Source: Pseudomonas alkylphenolica (lineage in GTDB: Bacteria > Pseudomonadota > Gammaproteobacteria > Pseudomonadales > Pseudomonadaceae). From it: DNA of 64,000 nucleotides. Positions 1 to 7,388 of this stretch are shown here, piece after piece. Position 1 is the first letter of the stretch. Every line of letters starts with the position of its first letter. The DNA lies in assembly GCF_000746525.1 (NCBI RefSeq), contig NZ_CP009048.1:4219501-4283500 (forward strand), in the 5' to 3' direction. The translations under genes were made by a program, and so were the position numbers. Under the pieces are notes generated by a model. That model made no database searches, was not told the DNA's origin, and worked only from the letters and a program-made list of their open reading frames with translations.

Positions 1-521
1 AGCACCGGCGCCGTACGCGGCTCGTTCAGCGGCGTCCCCAGGTACAAGAAGGCGATGATCTCTTCGTTATCCGCCAACCCCAACCCCTTGGCCACATGCT
101 TGCTGTAAGCCAGGTCCCCGGTACGCCAGACCGCACCGATGCCCTGAGCATGAGCCGCAAGCAAAATGCCATGCGCGGCACAACCGGCCGCCAGACGCTG
201 TTCCGAGGCAGGCACTTTGAAGTGATCCTGCAAACGCGCAATCACCACTACCAGCAACGGCGCACGCAATGGCATGGCCCGGGCCTTGTCCAGAGCCGCC
301 TCACTGGCGTCACCTTCAATTTTCACCGCTTCGGCCAGCAGCGCGCCCAGCTTTTCACGCCCCGCCCCTTCAACCGTCAGGAAGCGCCACGGCCGCAACT
401 GGGCATGGTCCGGCGCCCGCAACGCGGCCTGAAACAGAGCCTCGCGCTGTGCGGCATTGGGCGCGGGTTCCACCAGGCGTGGTACGGAAACACGGTTGAG
501 CAATGCGTCGAGAGCCTCCAT
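1..521 (-). CDS. Nitroreductase family protein, YdjA-like (C-terminus outside window)
   Basis: The window opens inside this gene. About 173 codons of the N-terminal part are present, starting at ATG 521 (MEALDALLNRVSV). The stretch RAPDHAQLRPWRF near residue 35 matches the FMN-contacting start of small single-domain nitroreductases of the YdjA group, and the GIGAVWRTGDL segment also fits this fold. These are cytoplasmic dimeric flavoproteins that pass electrons from NAD(P)H to quinones or nitro compounds; the natural substrate of the YdjA branch is not known to me. The gene is divergent from trkH, with 100 bases between the two starts. The C-terminal end cannot be judged from this window. Confidence 0.85.
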   Translation of the reverse strand, partial: MEALDALLNRVSVPRLVEPAPNAAQREALFQAALRAPDHAQLRPWRFLTVEGAGREKLGALLAEAVKIEGDASEAALDKARAMPLRAPLLVVVIARLQDHFKVPASEQRLAAGCAAHGILLAAHAQGIGAVWRTGDLAYSKHVAKGLGLADNEEIIAFLYLGTPLNEPRTAPV

Positions 522-621
522 CGGCTACCCCCTAAAGAGAAATGTGCAGCTATTCTAGCGTTTACTTAAAAAGGTCCATAGGTAGAATGGCGCCCTTCGT
601 TTACGAGTCAGAGCAGATCAC

Positions 622-2076
622 ATGGCGTTGCCGACCTTAAGGATCATTGGTTTCATCATCGGCATCTTCCTGATCACCCTGGCGATCAGCATGGTCGTGC
701 CGATGGCCACCCTGGTGATCTTCGACCGCACCGGCGACCTGCCGTCGTTTCTCTGGGCCAGCATGATCACCTTTGTCGCCGGCCTGGCCCTGGTTATCCA
801 GGGGCGCCCGGAACATGTGCACCTGCGCCCGCGGGACATGTACCTGCTGACGGTCAGCAGCTGGCTGGTGGTGTGCATCTTCGCGGCCTTGCCGTTTCTG
901 CTGACCCAGCACATCAGCTACACCGACGCCTTCTTCGAAAGCATGTCCGGCATCACTGCGACCGGCGCCACGGTGCTCAGCGGCCTGGACAACATGTCGC
1001 CAGGTATCCTGATGTGGCGCTCGCTGCTGCACTGGCTCGGCGGCATTGGTTTTATCGCCATGGCCGTGGCGATTCTGCCGCTGCTGCGCATCGGTGGTAT
1101 GCGCCTGTTCCAGACTGAATCCTCGGACCGCTCCGAAAAAGTCATGCCGCGTTCGCACATGGTCGCCAAATCGATCGTTGCGGTGTACGTCGGCTTTACT
1201 GCCCTGGGCGGCGTGGCGTTCTGGCTGGCTGGCATGAACGTGTTCGACGCGATCAACCATGCCATGTCGGCAATCTCCACCGGTGGTTTCTCCACCTCAG
1301 ACCAGTCCCTGGCCAAATGGGACCAGCCCGCGGTGCACTGGGTGGCGGTGGTGGTGATGATCCTCGGCAGTATGCCCTTCGCCCTCTACGTGGCCACCCT
1401 GCGCGGCAACCGCAAGGCACTGATCAAGGACCAGCAGGTCCAGGGCCTGCTGGCCATGCTACTGGCCACCTGGCTGGTGCTCGGCACCTGGTACTGGGCC
1501 ACCACCGACCTGCACTGGCTGGATGCCTTGCGCCACGTGGCACTGAACGTCACCTCGGTAGTGACCACCACCGGCTTTGCCCTGGGCGACTACAGCCTGT
1601 GGGGCAACTTCTCGCTGATGCTGTTCTTCTACCTGGGCTTCGTCGGCGGCTGTTCCGGTTCGACGGCGGGCGGGATCAAGATTTTTCGCTTCCAGGTTGC
1701 CTACATCCTGCTCAAGGCCAACCTCAATCAGCTGATCCATCCGCGTGCGGTGATCAAGCAGAAGTACAACGGCCACCGTCTGGATGAAGAGATTGTCCGC
1801 TCGATTCTGACCTTCTCGTTCTTCTTCGCCATCACCATCTGCATCATCGCCTTGCTGCTGTCGTTGCTGGGTGTGGACTGGATGACCGCGTTGACCGGCG
1901 CCGCCAGCACGGTCTCTGGCGTCGGCCCGGGCCTGGGTGAAACCATTGGCCCGGCCGGTAACTTCGCCACCCTGCCGGATGCGGCGAAGTGGATCCTGGC
2001 GGCCGGCATGCTGCTCGGACGCCTGGAGATCATTACGGTGCTGGTGCTGTGTATGCCGGCGTTCTGGCGTCACTGA
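622..2076 (+). CDS. trkH: Trk-type potassium uptake protein TrkH
   Basis: A 484-residue integral membrane protein, the usual length of TrkH, the K+-conducting subunit of the Trk system in the inner membrane. Four pore-loop segments carry the filter glycines expected of the TrkH/KtrB fold: TATGATVL near residue 113, STGGFST near 219, VTTTGFALG near 314 and VSGVGPGLG near 431. The C-terminal part (GRLEIITVLVLC) is typical of TrkH. Uptake needs the cytoplasmic NAD-binding regulator TrkA, which is not encoded in this window. The last 44 bases overlap the 3' end of the convergent AraC-type gene, so the two transcripts share antisense ends. Confidence 0.95.
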   Translation: MALPTLRIIGFIIGIFLITLAISMVVPMATLVIFDRTGDLPSFLWASMITFVAGLALVIQGRPEHVHLRPRDMYLLTVSSWLVVCIFAALPFLLTQHISYTDAFFESMSGITATGATVLSGLDNMSPGILMWRSLLHWLGGIGFIAMAVAILPLLRIGGMRLFQTESSDRSEKVMPRSHMVAKSIVAVYVGFTALGGVAFWLAGMNVFDAINHAMSAISTGGFSTSDQSLAKWDQPAVHWVAVVVMILGSMPFALYVATLRGNRKALIKDQQVQGLLAMLLATWLVLGTWYWATTDLHWLDALRHVALNVTSVVTTTGFALGDYSLWGNFSLMLFFYLGFVGGCSGSTAGGIKIFRFQVAYILLKANLNQLIHPRAVIKQKYNGHRLDEEIVRSILTFSFFFAITICIIALLLSLLGVDWMTALTGAASTVSGVGPGLGETIGPAGNFATLPDAAKWILAAGMLLGRLEIITVLVLCMPAFWRH

Positions 2077-3124
2077 CCGAGGCTTCGTCGCCCTCTGCAC
2101 ACGGCGGGGCCACTGCACTGGCGCCCATCCGTGTCCGGTACTCGCCGGGGGTGGCATCGAACCAGCGGCGAAACGCCCGGAAGAAGTTGCTCGGATCGGC
2201 AAACCCCAGCAAATACGCAGTTTCCAGCAGGGTCATGCTGGGCTGCGCCAGGTACTGCTCGGCAAGCTCCCGGCGGGTATCGTCGAGCAGGGTCTGAAAA
2301 CTGATGCCCTCTTCCTGCAGACGTCGCTGCAAGGTGCGCTGGGAAAGATGCAGGGCCTGAGCCACCGTCTCGCGCTTGGGCTCGCCCTGCGGCAACACCC
2401 GGCACAGCACCTGGCGGGCACGGTGAGTCACCCGGCTTTCGGAAAAACGCGCCAGGTATTCACCGGCAAAGCGGTCATGCAAGGTGGCCATGGCTTCGTT
2501 GGCGGTCGGCAGCGGCGCTTCCATGTCGGCACGTTCGAACACCAGCGTATCGTAGGCAGCGCCAAACACCAACGGCGCATGAAAGGCGGTTTTATAGGGC
2601 GTCACATCCATTGGCTGTGGCCCCTGGATCAATACCCGCCGTGGTTGTATCACCCGCCCGCTGAGCCAGCTGCACAACGACAATGCACACGCCAGCGAGG
2701 CTTCGGCGCTGTGCCGGGTGGGCGGCAGATGGTCGCCATGAACGGTGAGGATCAACGCGTAACCGTCCGGCTCCAGACGGAAACTCAGATCGGAGCTTTC
2801 GGCAATGATGCGCTGGTAGCGCACCAGGCGCTCGAACCCTTCGGCCAGGGTGCGGCTCGACATCAAGGCGTAACCGACCACGTGGAATGACGCCGGACGG
2901 ACCACCCGGGCCATGTTCAGGCCAATGGCCTGGTTGCCGGAAAGATCGACTGCCAATTGCCACAGACGGGTCATGGAGTCTTGGGTAAAGCGTGCGTCGG
3001 GGTCGTCCAGCGCGGCGAAATCCAGGCCGAGTTGTTTGAACATGGCACGGCAATCCAGCCCTTCCAGCTCGAGTGCCTTGACGATCCCTGATGCCCAGCT
3101 TGCTGACGTGGTTCTCTCGCTCAT
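2033..3124 (-). CDS. AraC family transcriptional regulator with large N-terminal sensor domain
   Basis: A 363-residue regulator of the OruR/ArgR/VirS-like layout. An N-terminal ligand-binding domain covers roughly residues 20-215, and a C-terminal AraC DNA-binding domain covers roughly 240-340. The two helix-turn-helix units are visible as SQRTLQRRLQEEG and PSNFFRAFRRWFDATPGEYR. The start at ATG 3124 gives a full-length N-terminus. It converges on trkH and shares 44 bases of its 3' end with it. It is divergent from the Mpo1-like gene, whose GTG start is about 160 bases away, which makes that gene a plausible target. The inducer is unknown. Confidence 0.88.
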   Translation of the reverse strand: MSERTTSASWASGIVKALELEGLDCRAMFKQLGLDFAALDDPDARFTQDSMTRLWQLAVDLSGNQAIGLNMARVVRPASFHVVGYALMSSRTLAEGFERLVRYQRIIAESSDLSFRLEPDGYALILTVHGDHLPPTRHSAEASLACALSLCSWLSGRVIQPRRVLIQGPQPMDVTPYKTAFHAPLVFGAAYDTLVFERADMEAPLPTANEAMATLHDRFAGEYLARFSESRVTHRARQVLCRVLPQGEPKRETVAQALHLSQRTLQRRLQEEGISFQTLLDDTRRELAEQYLAQPSMTLLETAYLLGFADPSNFFRAFRRWFDATPGEYRTRMGASAVAPPCAEGDEASVSDARTPAYTAPAP

Positions 3125-3284
3125 GGCTGGCTTCTTATGTTCGAACTGACCGCTCCTGCGGCGAACTCAAAGGATACTCAATTGGCGCTTATTGTCACTG
3201 TCTGACAATTTAACTCACTCTAGACTCAGTTCAGGCTCCACGCCGTCTATCTTCATCAGTATCGAGCGCTTCAGGAGCTGGGCC

Positions 3285-3596
3285 GTGAACAGAGATCAGC
3301 CATTTCGCAGTTTTTCCGAGTTCTACCCGTATTACCTGCAAGAGCACAGCAACCCGACGTGCCGGCGCCTGCACTTCGTCGGTACCACCCTGGTCATCGC
3401 CCTGCTGGCTTACACCCTGGGCAGTGGCAAGTGGGCGGTATTGTTGGCGCTGCCGTTTGCCGGCTACGGATTTGCCTGGGTCGGCCATTTCTTTTACGAG
3501 AAAAACCGCCCCGCCACCTTCAAACACCCGCTCTACAGCCTCATTGGTGATTTCGCCATGTACCGCGACATGTTGCGCGGCAAAATAACGTTCTGA
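3285..3596 (+). CDS. Mpo1-like (DUF962) small membrane protein
   Basis: A 103-residue protein starting at GTG 3285, chosen because AGGAG lies 8 bases upstream and the sequence from VNRDQPFRSFSEFYPYYLQEH onward is the conserved family start; a longer upstream reading would add unrelated residues. The H-x-x-P-x-x-R-x-x-H pattern (HSNPTCRRLHFVG), the GH motif in AWVGHFFYEKNRPATF and two hydrophobic segments are typical of DUF962/Mpo1-like proteins. Yeast Mpo1 is an Fe(II)-dependent dioxygenase acting in alpha-oxidation of 2-hydroxy fatty acids; whether the short bacterial members do the same is not established. It is divergent from the AraC regulator. Confidence 0.85.
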   Translation: MNRDQPFRSFSEFYPYYLQEHSNPTCRRLHFVGTTLVIALLAYTLGSGKWAVLLALPFAGYGFAWVGHFFYEKNRPATFKHPLYSLIGDFAMYRDMLRGKITF

Positions 3597-3694
3597 TTTC
3601 GGCCTGCAAGGCCAGAAACGCGTCCTCAGCGGCCACTGCCCCGACAGACGGTAACGGTAGAGTGGGTTGCACAGCCCCTACACCCGGAACGCCG

Positions 3695-4288
3695 ATGAAC
3701 CAGCAGGCCCGCTTCACCCACATGCAGGATGGCACCCAGCAGGACTGGGCGATCATCGCCAGTGATTTTCGGGCCTACGCCAGCCAGCTTGCCGAACGGA
3801 TCCTTGCTCACCTGCGCCTGCTCGACGGTGATTTCGGCGGTTTCCCCATCGATCGCCTCAGCCATTCGCTGCAAACCGCCACCCGCGCCTGGCGCGACGG
3901 ACGTGACGAGGAATACGTGATCTGCGCTCTACTTCACGATATCGGCGACACCCTGGGCAGCTACAACCACGCCGATATCGCTGCCGCCATCCTCAAGCCT
4001 TTCGTCAGCCCGGAAAACCTGTGGATGGTGGAAAAGCATGGTGTGTTCCAGGGCTACTATTTCTTCCATCACCTGGGCATGGACCGGCACCTGCGCGAGC
4101 AATTCCAGGCGCATCCGCAGTATCAGCAGACCATCGAATTCTGTGCCCGCTACGATGCCGCTGCCTTCGACCCCGGCTACGACAGCCTGCCGCTGAGCTT
4201 TTTCGAGCCCATGCTCAAGCGCTTGTTCGCCCAGCCGCGCCAGTCGATCTACAAGGCCGCACTGCAATCGTTGAGCGCGGACGCCTGA
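3695..4288 (+). CDS. HD domain-containing protein (phosphohydrolase/PhnZ-like)
   Basis: A 197-residue protein starting at ATG 3695 (MNQQARFTHMQDGT). The HD metal-binding pair lies at residues 81-82 in CALLHDIGDTLGSYNH, with a preceding histidine (LSHSLQT, near 57) and further histidines in KHGVFQGYYFFHH. The arrangement resembles the mixed-valent diiron HD oxygenases related to PhnZ and MIOX more than HD nucleotide phosphohydrolases, but that is inferred from motif spacing only. The stop is one base from the end of the convergent LpxH-like gene. The substrate is unknown. Confidence 0.8.
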   Translation: MNQQARFTHMQDGTQQDWAIIASDFRAYASQLAERILAHLRLLDGDFGGFPIDRLSHSLQTATRAWRDGRDEEYVICALLHDIGDTLGSYNHADIAAAILKPFVSPENLWMVEKHGVFQGYYFFHHLGMDRHLREQFQAHPQYQQTIEFCARYDAAAFDPGYDSLPLSFFEPMLKRLFAQPRQSIYKAALQSLSADA

Positions 4289-4289
4289 G

Positions 4290-5108
4290 TCAACGCGGCT
4301 CGAGCCATTGCACATCGGCCAGACGCTGCGCTTCGCGCGCCTGGGCGTCGGCCAGACGGTACAACTCGATGCTGCCGTCCCAATGCTCGATCAGCGCCGT
4401 GCATGATTCGACCCAGTCACCACAGTTCAAATAGTCGACTTCGCCGACCTTGCGGATTTCGGCATGGTGAATGTGCCCGCAGACCACGCCATGAAAGCCA
4501 CGCTTAACACACTCATGGGCAATCGCCTCTTCGAAATCACTGATGAAGCTGACTGCAGTCTTGACCTTGTGCTTGAGGTACGCCGACAACGACCAGTAGC
4601 CATAGCCATAACGGGCGCGCCAATGGTTGAGCCAGCGGTTGAGGGTCAGGGTGAATTCGTAGGCTGAATCGCCGAGAAAAGCCAGCCAGCGGTGGTAACG
4701 GGTGATCACATCGAACTGGTCGCCGTGAATCACCAGCAGGCGCCGGCCATCGGCGGTCAGATGCTCGGCCTGATCGACCAGGCGGATATTGCCCAGCACC
4801 AGCTTGGAGTAACGCCGCAGGAATTCGTCGTGATTGCCGGTGACGTAGATCACCTCGGTGCCGCGCTTGCTCATGGTCAGCAAGCGACGGATAACGTTGC
4901 TGTGCGCCTGCGGCCAGTACATGCCGCTGCGCAGCTTCCAGCCATCGATGATGTCGCCGACCAGGTAGATCTGATCGGCCTGATAGCCCTTGAGGAACTG
5001 CGACAAGTGCTCGGCCTGGCAATCGCGCGTTCCCAGGTGCACGTCTGAAATCCATAAGGTGCGCACACGTTGCTTACGCGAGGGTTTGACTAGCTCGGCA
5101 TGGCTCAT
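4290..5108 (-). CDS. UDP-2,3-diacylglucosamine diphosphatase-like metallophosphoesterase
   Basis: A 272-residue cytoplasmic calcineurin-like phosphoesterase. The metal-binding motifs appear in order: DVHLGTRD (near 22), GDIIDGW (near 51), GNHDEFLRR (near 92), HGDQFD (near 129) and GHIHHAEI (near 211). This set is characteristic of LpxH-like enzymes, which cut UDP-2,3-diacylglucosamine to lipid X in lipid A synthesis. The protein is longer than the canonical LpxH of about 240 residues, and pseudomonads usually carry lpxH elsewhere, so this may be a paralogue (LpxH2-type) with another role. The start at ATG 5108 has GGAG upstream. Confidence 0.85.
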   Translation of the reverse strand: MSHAELVKPSRKQRVRTLWISDVHLGTRDCQAEHLSQFLKGYQADQIYLVGDIIDGWKLRSGMYWPQAHSNVIRRLLTMSKRGTEVIYVTGNHDEFLRRYSKLVLGNIRLVDQAEHLTADGRRLLVIHGDQFDVITRYHRWLAFLGDSAYEFTLTLNRWLNHWRARYGYGYWSLSAYLKHKVKTAVSFISDFEEAIAHECVKRGFHGVVCGHIHHAEIRKVGEVDYLNCGDWVESCTALIEHWDGSIELYRLADAQAREAQRLADVQWLEPR

Positions 5109-5244
5109 GGGCTGGCTCCGGGTCAGTTTTGCCGAGCGTGCCAGCGGGCAATGAAACGAACGTTACGAAAACACGTCGATCTGATGACACCCCAGCACCT
5201 TGCCTGACCCTGTACACTGCGGCCACTGCCTGGAGGACACGGCA

Positions 5245-6009
5245 ATGAGCAGCGGCTCGATTCTCTCCCTGCGTCACTACACACACGACCTGATCGCCCA
5301 CAGCCATGAGCATTCGCAACTGGTGTTCGGCTTGCGCGGTCAACTGGACTTCGAACTTGACGGTCGCGGCGCGCGGATCGAGCGTCAGGGTTTGATCGTG
5401 GTACCGGGTGGTGCCCACCATACCTGCGGCAGTGTCACTGGCAGCCATTGCCTGGTCTTTGATGTACCGGGTGACGCCTGGCTCGAACGCAGCCTGGGCG
5501 AACAGGCCGCAGCCAGCCTGCGGCTGCTGGAGCACTGCGGGTCGCTGATGCTGAACAACCACCAGCAGCAACTGGTCGACTGGCTGGCGGCCGGCCCGGT
5601 GAACAACCCGCTGATAGCCCAACAGGGCGCAGTGTTGCTGCTGGCCAGCCTGAGCAACGCACCAGACCCGGTCACCGTACAGAAGCAACTGCCCTTTGCC
5701 AGCTTCGACGCCTACATCGAGCAAAACGCCGCTTACCCGTTGCAGGTTGCCGACCTGGCCCGTCTGGCCGGGCTTTCCAGTGCACGCTTGCATGCGCGCT
5801 TCATCGCCGAAGCGTCGATGACGCCCATGGACTACATCCGTCAACGCCGACTGCTCAAAGCACGCACGTTGCTGGCCGAGACGGACCTGGCCATCGGCGA
5901 AATCGCCAACCGGGTCGGCTACAGCTCGCAGAGCGCCTTCTCCGCCGCCATGTTCAAAACCTTTGGCCGTGCACCTCGGGCACTGCGCCGCGAGTCTGGC
6001 GACAACTGA
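5245..6009 (+). CDS. AraC family transcriptional regulator with cupin sensor
   Basis: A 254-residue regulator starting at ATG 5245, with TGGAGG upstream. The N-terminal half is a cupin/AraC-ligand domain with the HSHEHSQLVFGLRG metal/ligand strand near residue 20 and VVPGGAHHTCG near 52. The C-terminal half (from about 155) is a two-HTH AraC domain containing ADLARLAGLSSARLHARF and IANRVGYSSQSAFSAAMFKTFGRAPRALRR. It lies 134 bases before an EamA-family exporter on the same strand, so it may control that exporter, although a REP doublet separates them. Confidence 0.88.
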   Translation: MSSGSILSLRHYTHDLIAHSHEHSQLVFGLRGQLDFELDGRGARIERQGLIVVPGGAHHTCGSVTGSHCLVFDVPGDAWLERSLGEQAAASLRLLEHCGSLMLNNHQQQLVDWLAAGPVNNPLIAQQGAVLLLASLSNAPDPVTVQKQLPFASFDAYIEQNAAYPLQVADLARLAGLSSARLHARFIAEASMTPMDYIRQRRLLKARTLLAETDLAIGEIANRVGYSSQSAFSAAMFKTFGRAPRALRRESGDN

Positions 6010-6055
6010 CGCGAGGAACGCGACAGACACCGAGGGCATTGTCCTCTTACACTTT

Positions 6056-6122
6056 TATCGCGGGGCAAGCCCGCTCCCACCGGCCTTACATCGACCTGTG
6101 GGAGCGGGCTTGCCCCGCGATA
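6056..6122. repeat. REP doublet (REPIN)
   Basis: Two inverted copies of the Pseudomonas REP arm (core GCGGGGCAAGCCCGC and its complement) separated by a spacer of about 17 bases. It lies between the AraC gene and the exporter. Confidence 0.9.
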
Positions 6123-6143
6123 TCATTGTCTCAAGGGATCACC

Positions 6144-7028
6144 ATGAACCATCGCACCGCCCTCGGCGCCTTGCATATCGGCGCACTGTTCTTCGGCCTG
6201 ACTGGCGTCTTCGGCAAACTGGCCCAGGCGGCGCCGTCGATCATCGTTTTCGGCCGCGCGGTCTTCGCCGTACTGGCGCTCGGCCTCTTCGCCCGTTTTG
6301 CACAAAAAGCCTGGCAACCGCTGCAAGCTCAGGACTGGCGGCGTCTGCTGTTGGGCGGCGTGTTGCTGGCCGGGCACTGGGTGAGCTTTTTCATTGCCGT
6401 CAAAGTCGCCGGCGTGGCGATTGCCACCTTGGGCTTTGCCAGCTTTCCGGCCTTCACCGTAATCCTTGAAGGCCTGCTGTTTCGCGAGCGGGTTCGCAGC
6501 AACGAAATCATCTTGGTGCTGCTGGTAAGCATCGGCCTGGTGTTGGTCACCCCCGACTTCGACCTGGCCAGCCAGGCCACCGGTGGCCTGCTCTGGTCCT
6601 TGCTGTCAGGCTTGCTGTTTTCGTTGTTGTCCTTGACCAACCGAGCGTCCAGCGCCCGCATTCCGGCCGTGCAGGCGGCGCTGTGCCAGAACGCGGTGGT
6701 CGCTGTGTGCCTGTTGCCGGCCGCTGCGCCGGCGCTGACCGAAGTCGCGGCAATGGACTGGCTGTGGATCGGCTTGCTCGGCGTGTTCTGCACCGGCGTT
6801 GCCCACAGCCTTTTCGTCGCCAGCCTGGCAGTGATCAAAGCGCGCACTGCGGCGGTGGTGTTCGCTCTGGAGCCGGTCTACGGCATTGCCCTGGCCTGGT
6901 TGATCTTCGCCGAAGCGCCGACCCCGCGCATGCTCTTCGGTGGCGCGCTGATCATCCTCGCCATCGTCATCTCCAGCCGCCTGGCCGCCAGCAATCAGGT
7001 CAGCAAGGCGGCTACCGCCGAAGGCTGA
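6144..7028 (+). CDS. DMT superfamily transporter, EamA domains
   Basis: A 294-residue inner membrane protein with about ten hydrophobic helices in two EamA repeats; the second begins near TGGLLWSLLSGLLFSLLSLT. The start at ATG 6144 is preceded by AAGGG, and the residues MNHRTALGALHIGALFFGLTG are the expected first helix. EamA proteins are mostly metabolite exporters driven by the proton gradient; the substrate cannot be read from the sequence. It follows the AraC regulator on the same strand. Confidence 0.88.
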   Translation: MNHRTALGALHIGALFFGLTGVFGKLAQAAPSIIVFGRAVFAVLALGLFARFAQKAWQPLQAQDWRRLLLGGVLLAGHWVSFFIAVKVAGVAIATLGFASFPAFTVILEGLLFRERVRSNEIILVLLVSIGLVLVTPDFDLASQATGGLLWSLLSGLLFSLLSLTNRASSARIPAVQAALCQNAVVAVCLLPAAAPALTEVAAMDWLWIGLLGVFCTGVAHSLFVASLAVIKARTAAVVFALEPVYGIALAWLIFAEAPTPRMLFGGALIILAIVISSRLAASNQVSKAATAEG

Positions 7029-7034
7029 GGCCGA

Positions 7035-7319
7035 TCACGAACGGTCGCTGTGACCCAGGTCGCGCTGCGGATCGATCTGGTCGCGTACGCGCTGCTTGAG
7101 CACCTTGGCTTCAGGGAAGCCGCCGTCGGCCTTGCGCTCCCAGATCTGCACACCGTCGCAAGTGATGCGGAAGGTCCCGCCTGTGGCGGGCTCAAGGGCC
7201 ACCCGGGCGAGGTCGTCACTGAATGTACTGAGCAGTTCCTGGGCCAGCCAGGCGGCACGCAGCAGCCACTGGCACTGGGTGCAATAGGTAATGACAATTT
7301 CGGCTTTATGGGCATTCAT
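7035..7319 (-). CDS. SelT/SelW/SelH family (Rdx-type) thioredoxin-like protein
   Basis: A 94-residue protein with the family hallmark CxxC at residues 13-16 (YCTQCQW) followed by a helix (LLRAAWLAQELLSTF) and the GGTFRITCDG beta segment. It is a short thioredoxin-fold protein of the SelW group in which the selenocysteine position is cysteine. The cellular partner is unknown; a redox role is inferred from the family. It converges on the exporter gene, with 6 bases between stops. Confidence 0.88.
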   Translation of the reverse strand: MNAHKAEIVITYCTQCQWLLRAAWLAQELLSTFSDDLARVALEPATGGTFRITCDGVQIWERKADGGFPEAKVLKQRVRDQIDPQRDLGHSDRS

Positions 7320-7388
7320 GGGTGACAGACTCCTGACAGGCGGGGGCGCTTATACTAGCGGTCTTTAGCCTTAGCTCCGAGAGCCAAG

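Noticed and set aside
6056..6122. REP doublets as rho-independent terminators
   Set aside because: They are strong hairpins between convergent genes and may end transcripts, but they lack T-tracts and occur as a dispersed family, so they are listed as repeats.
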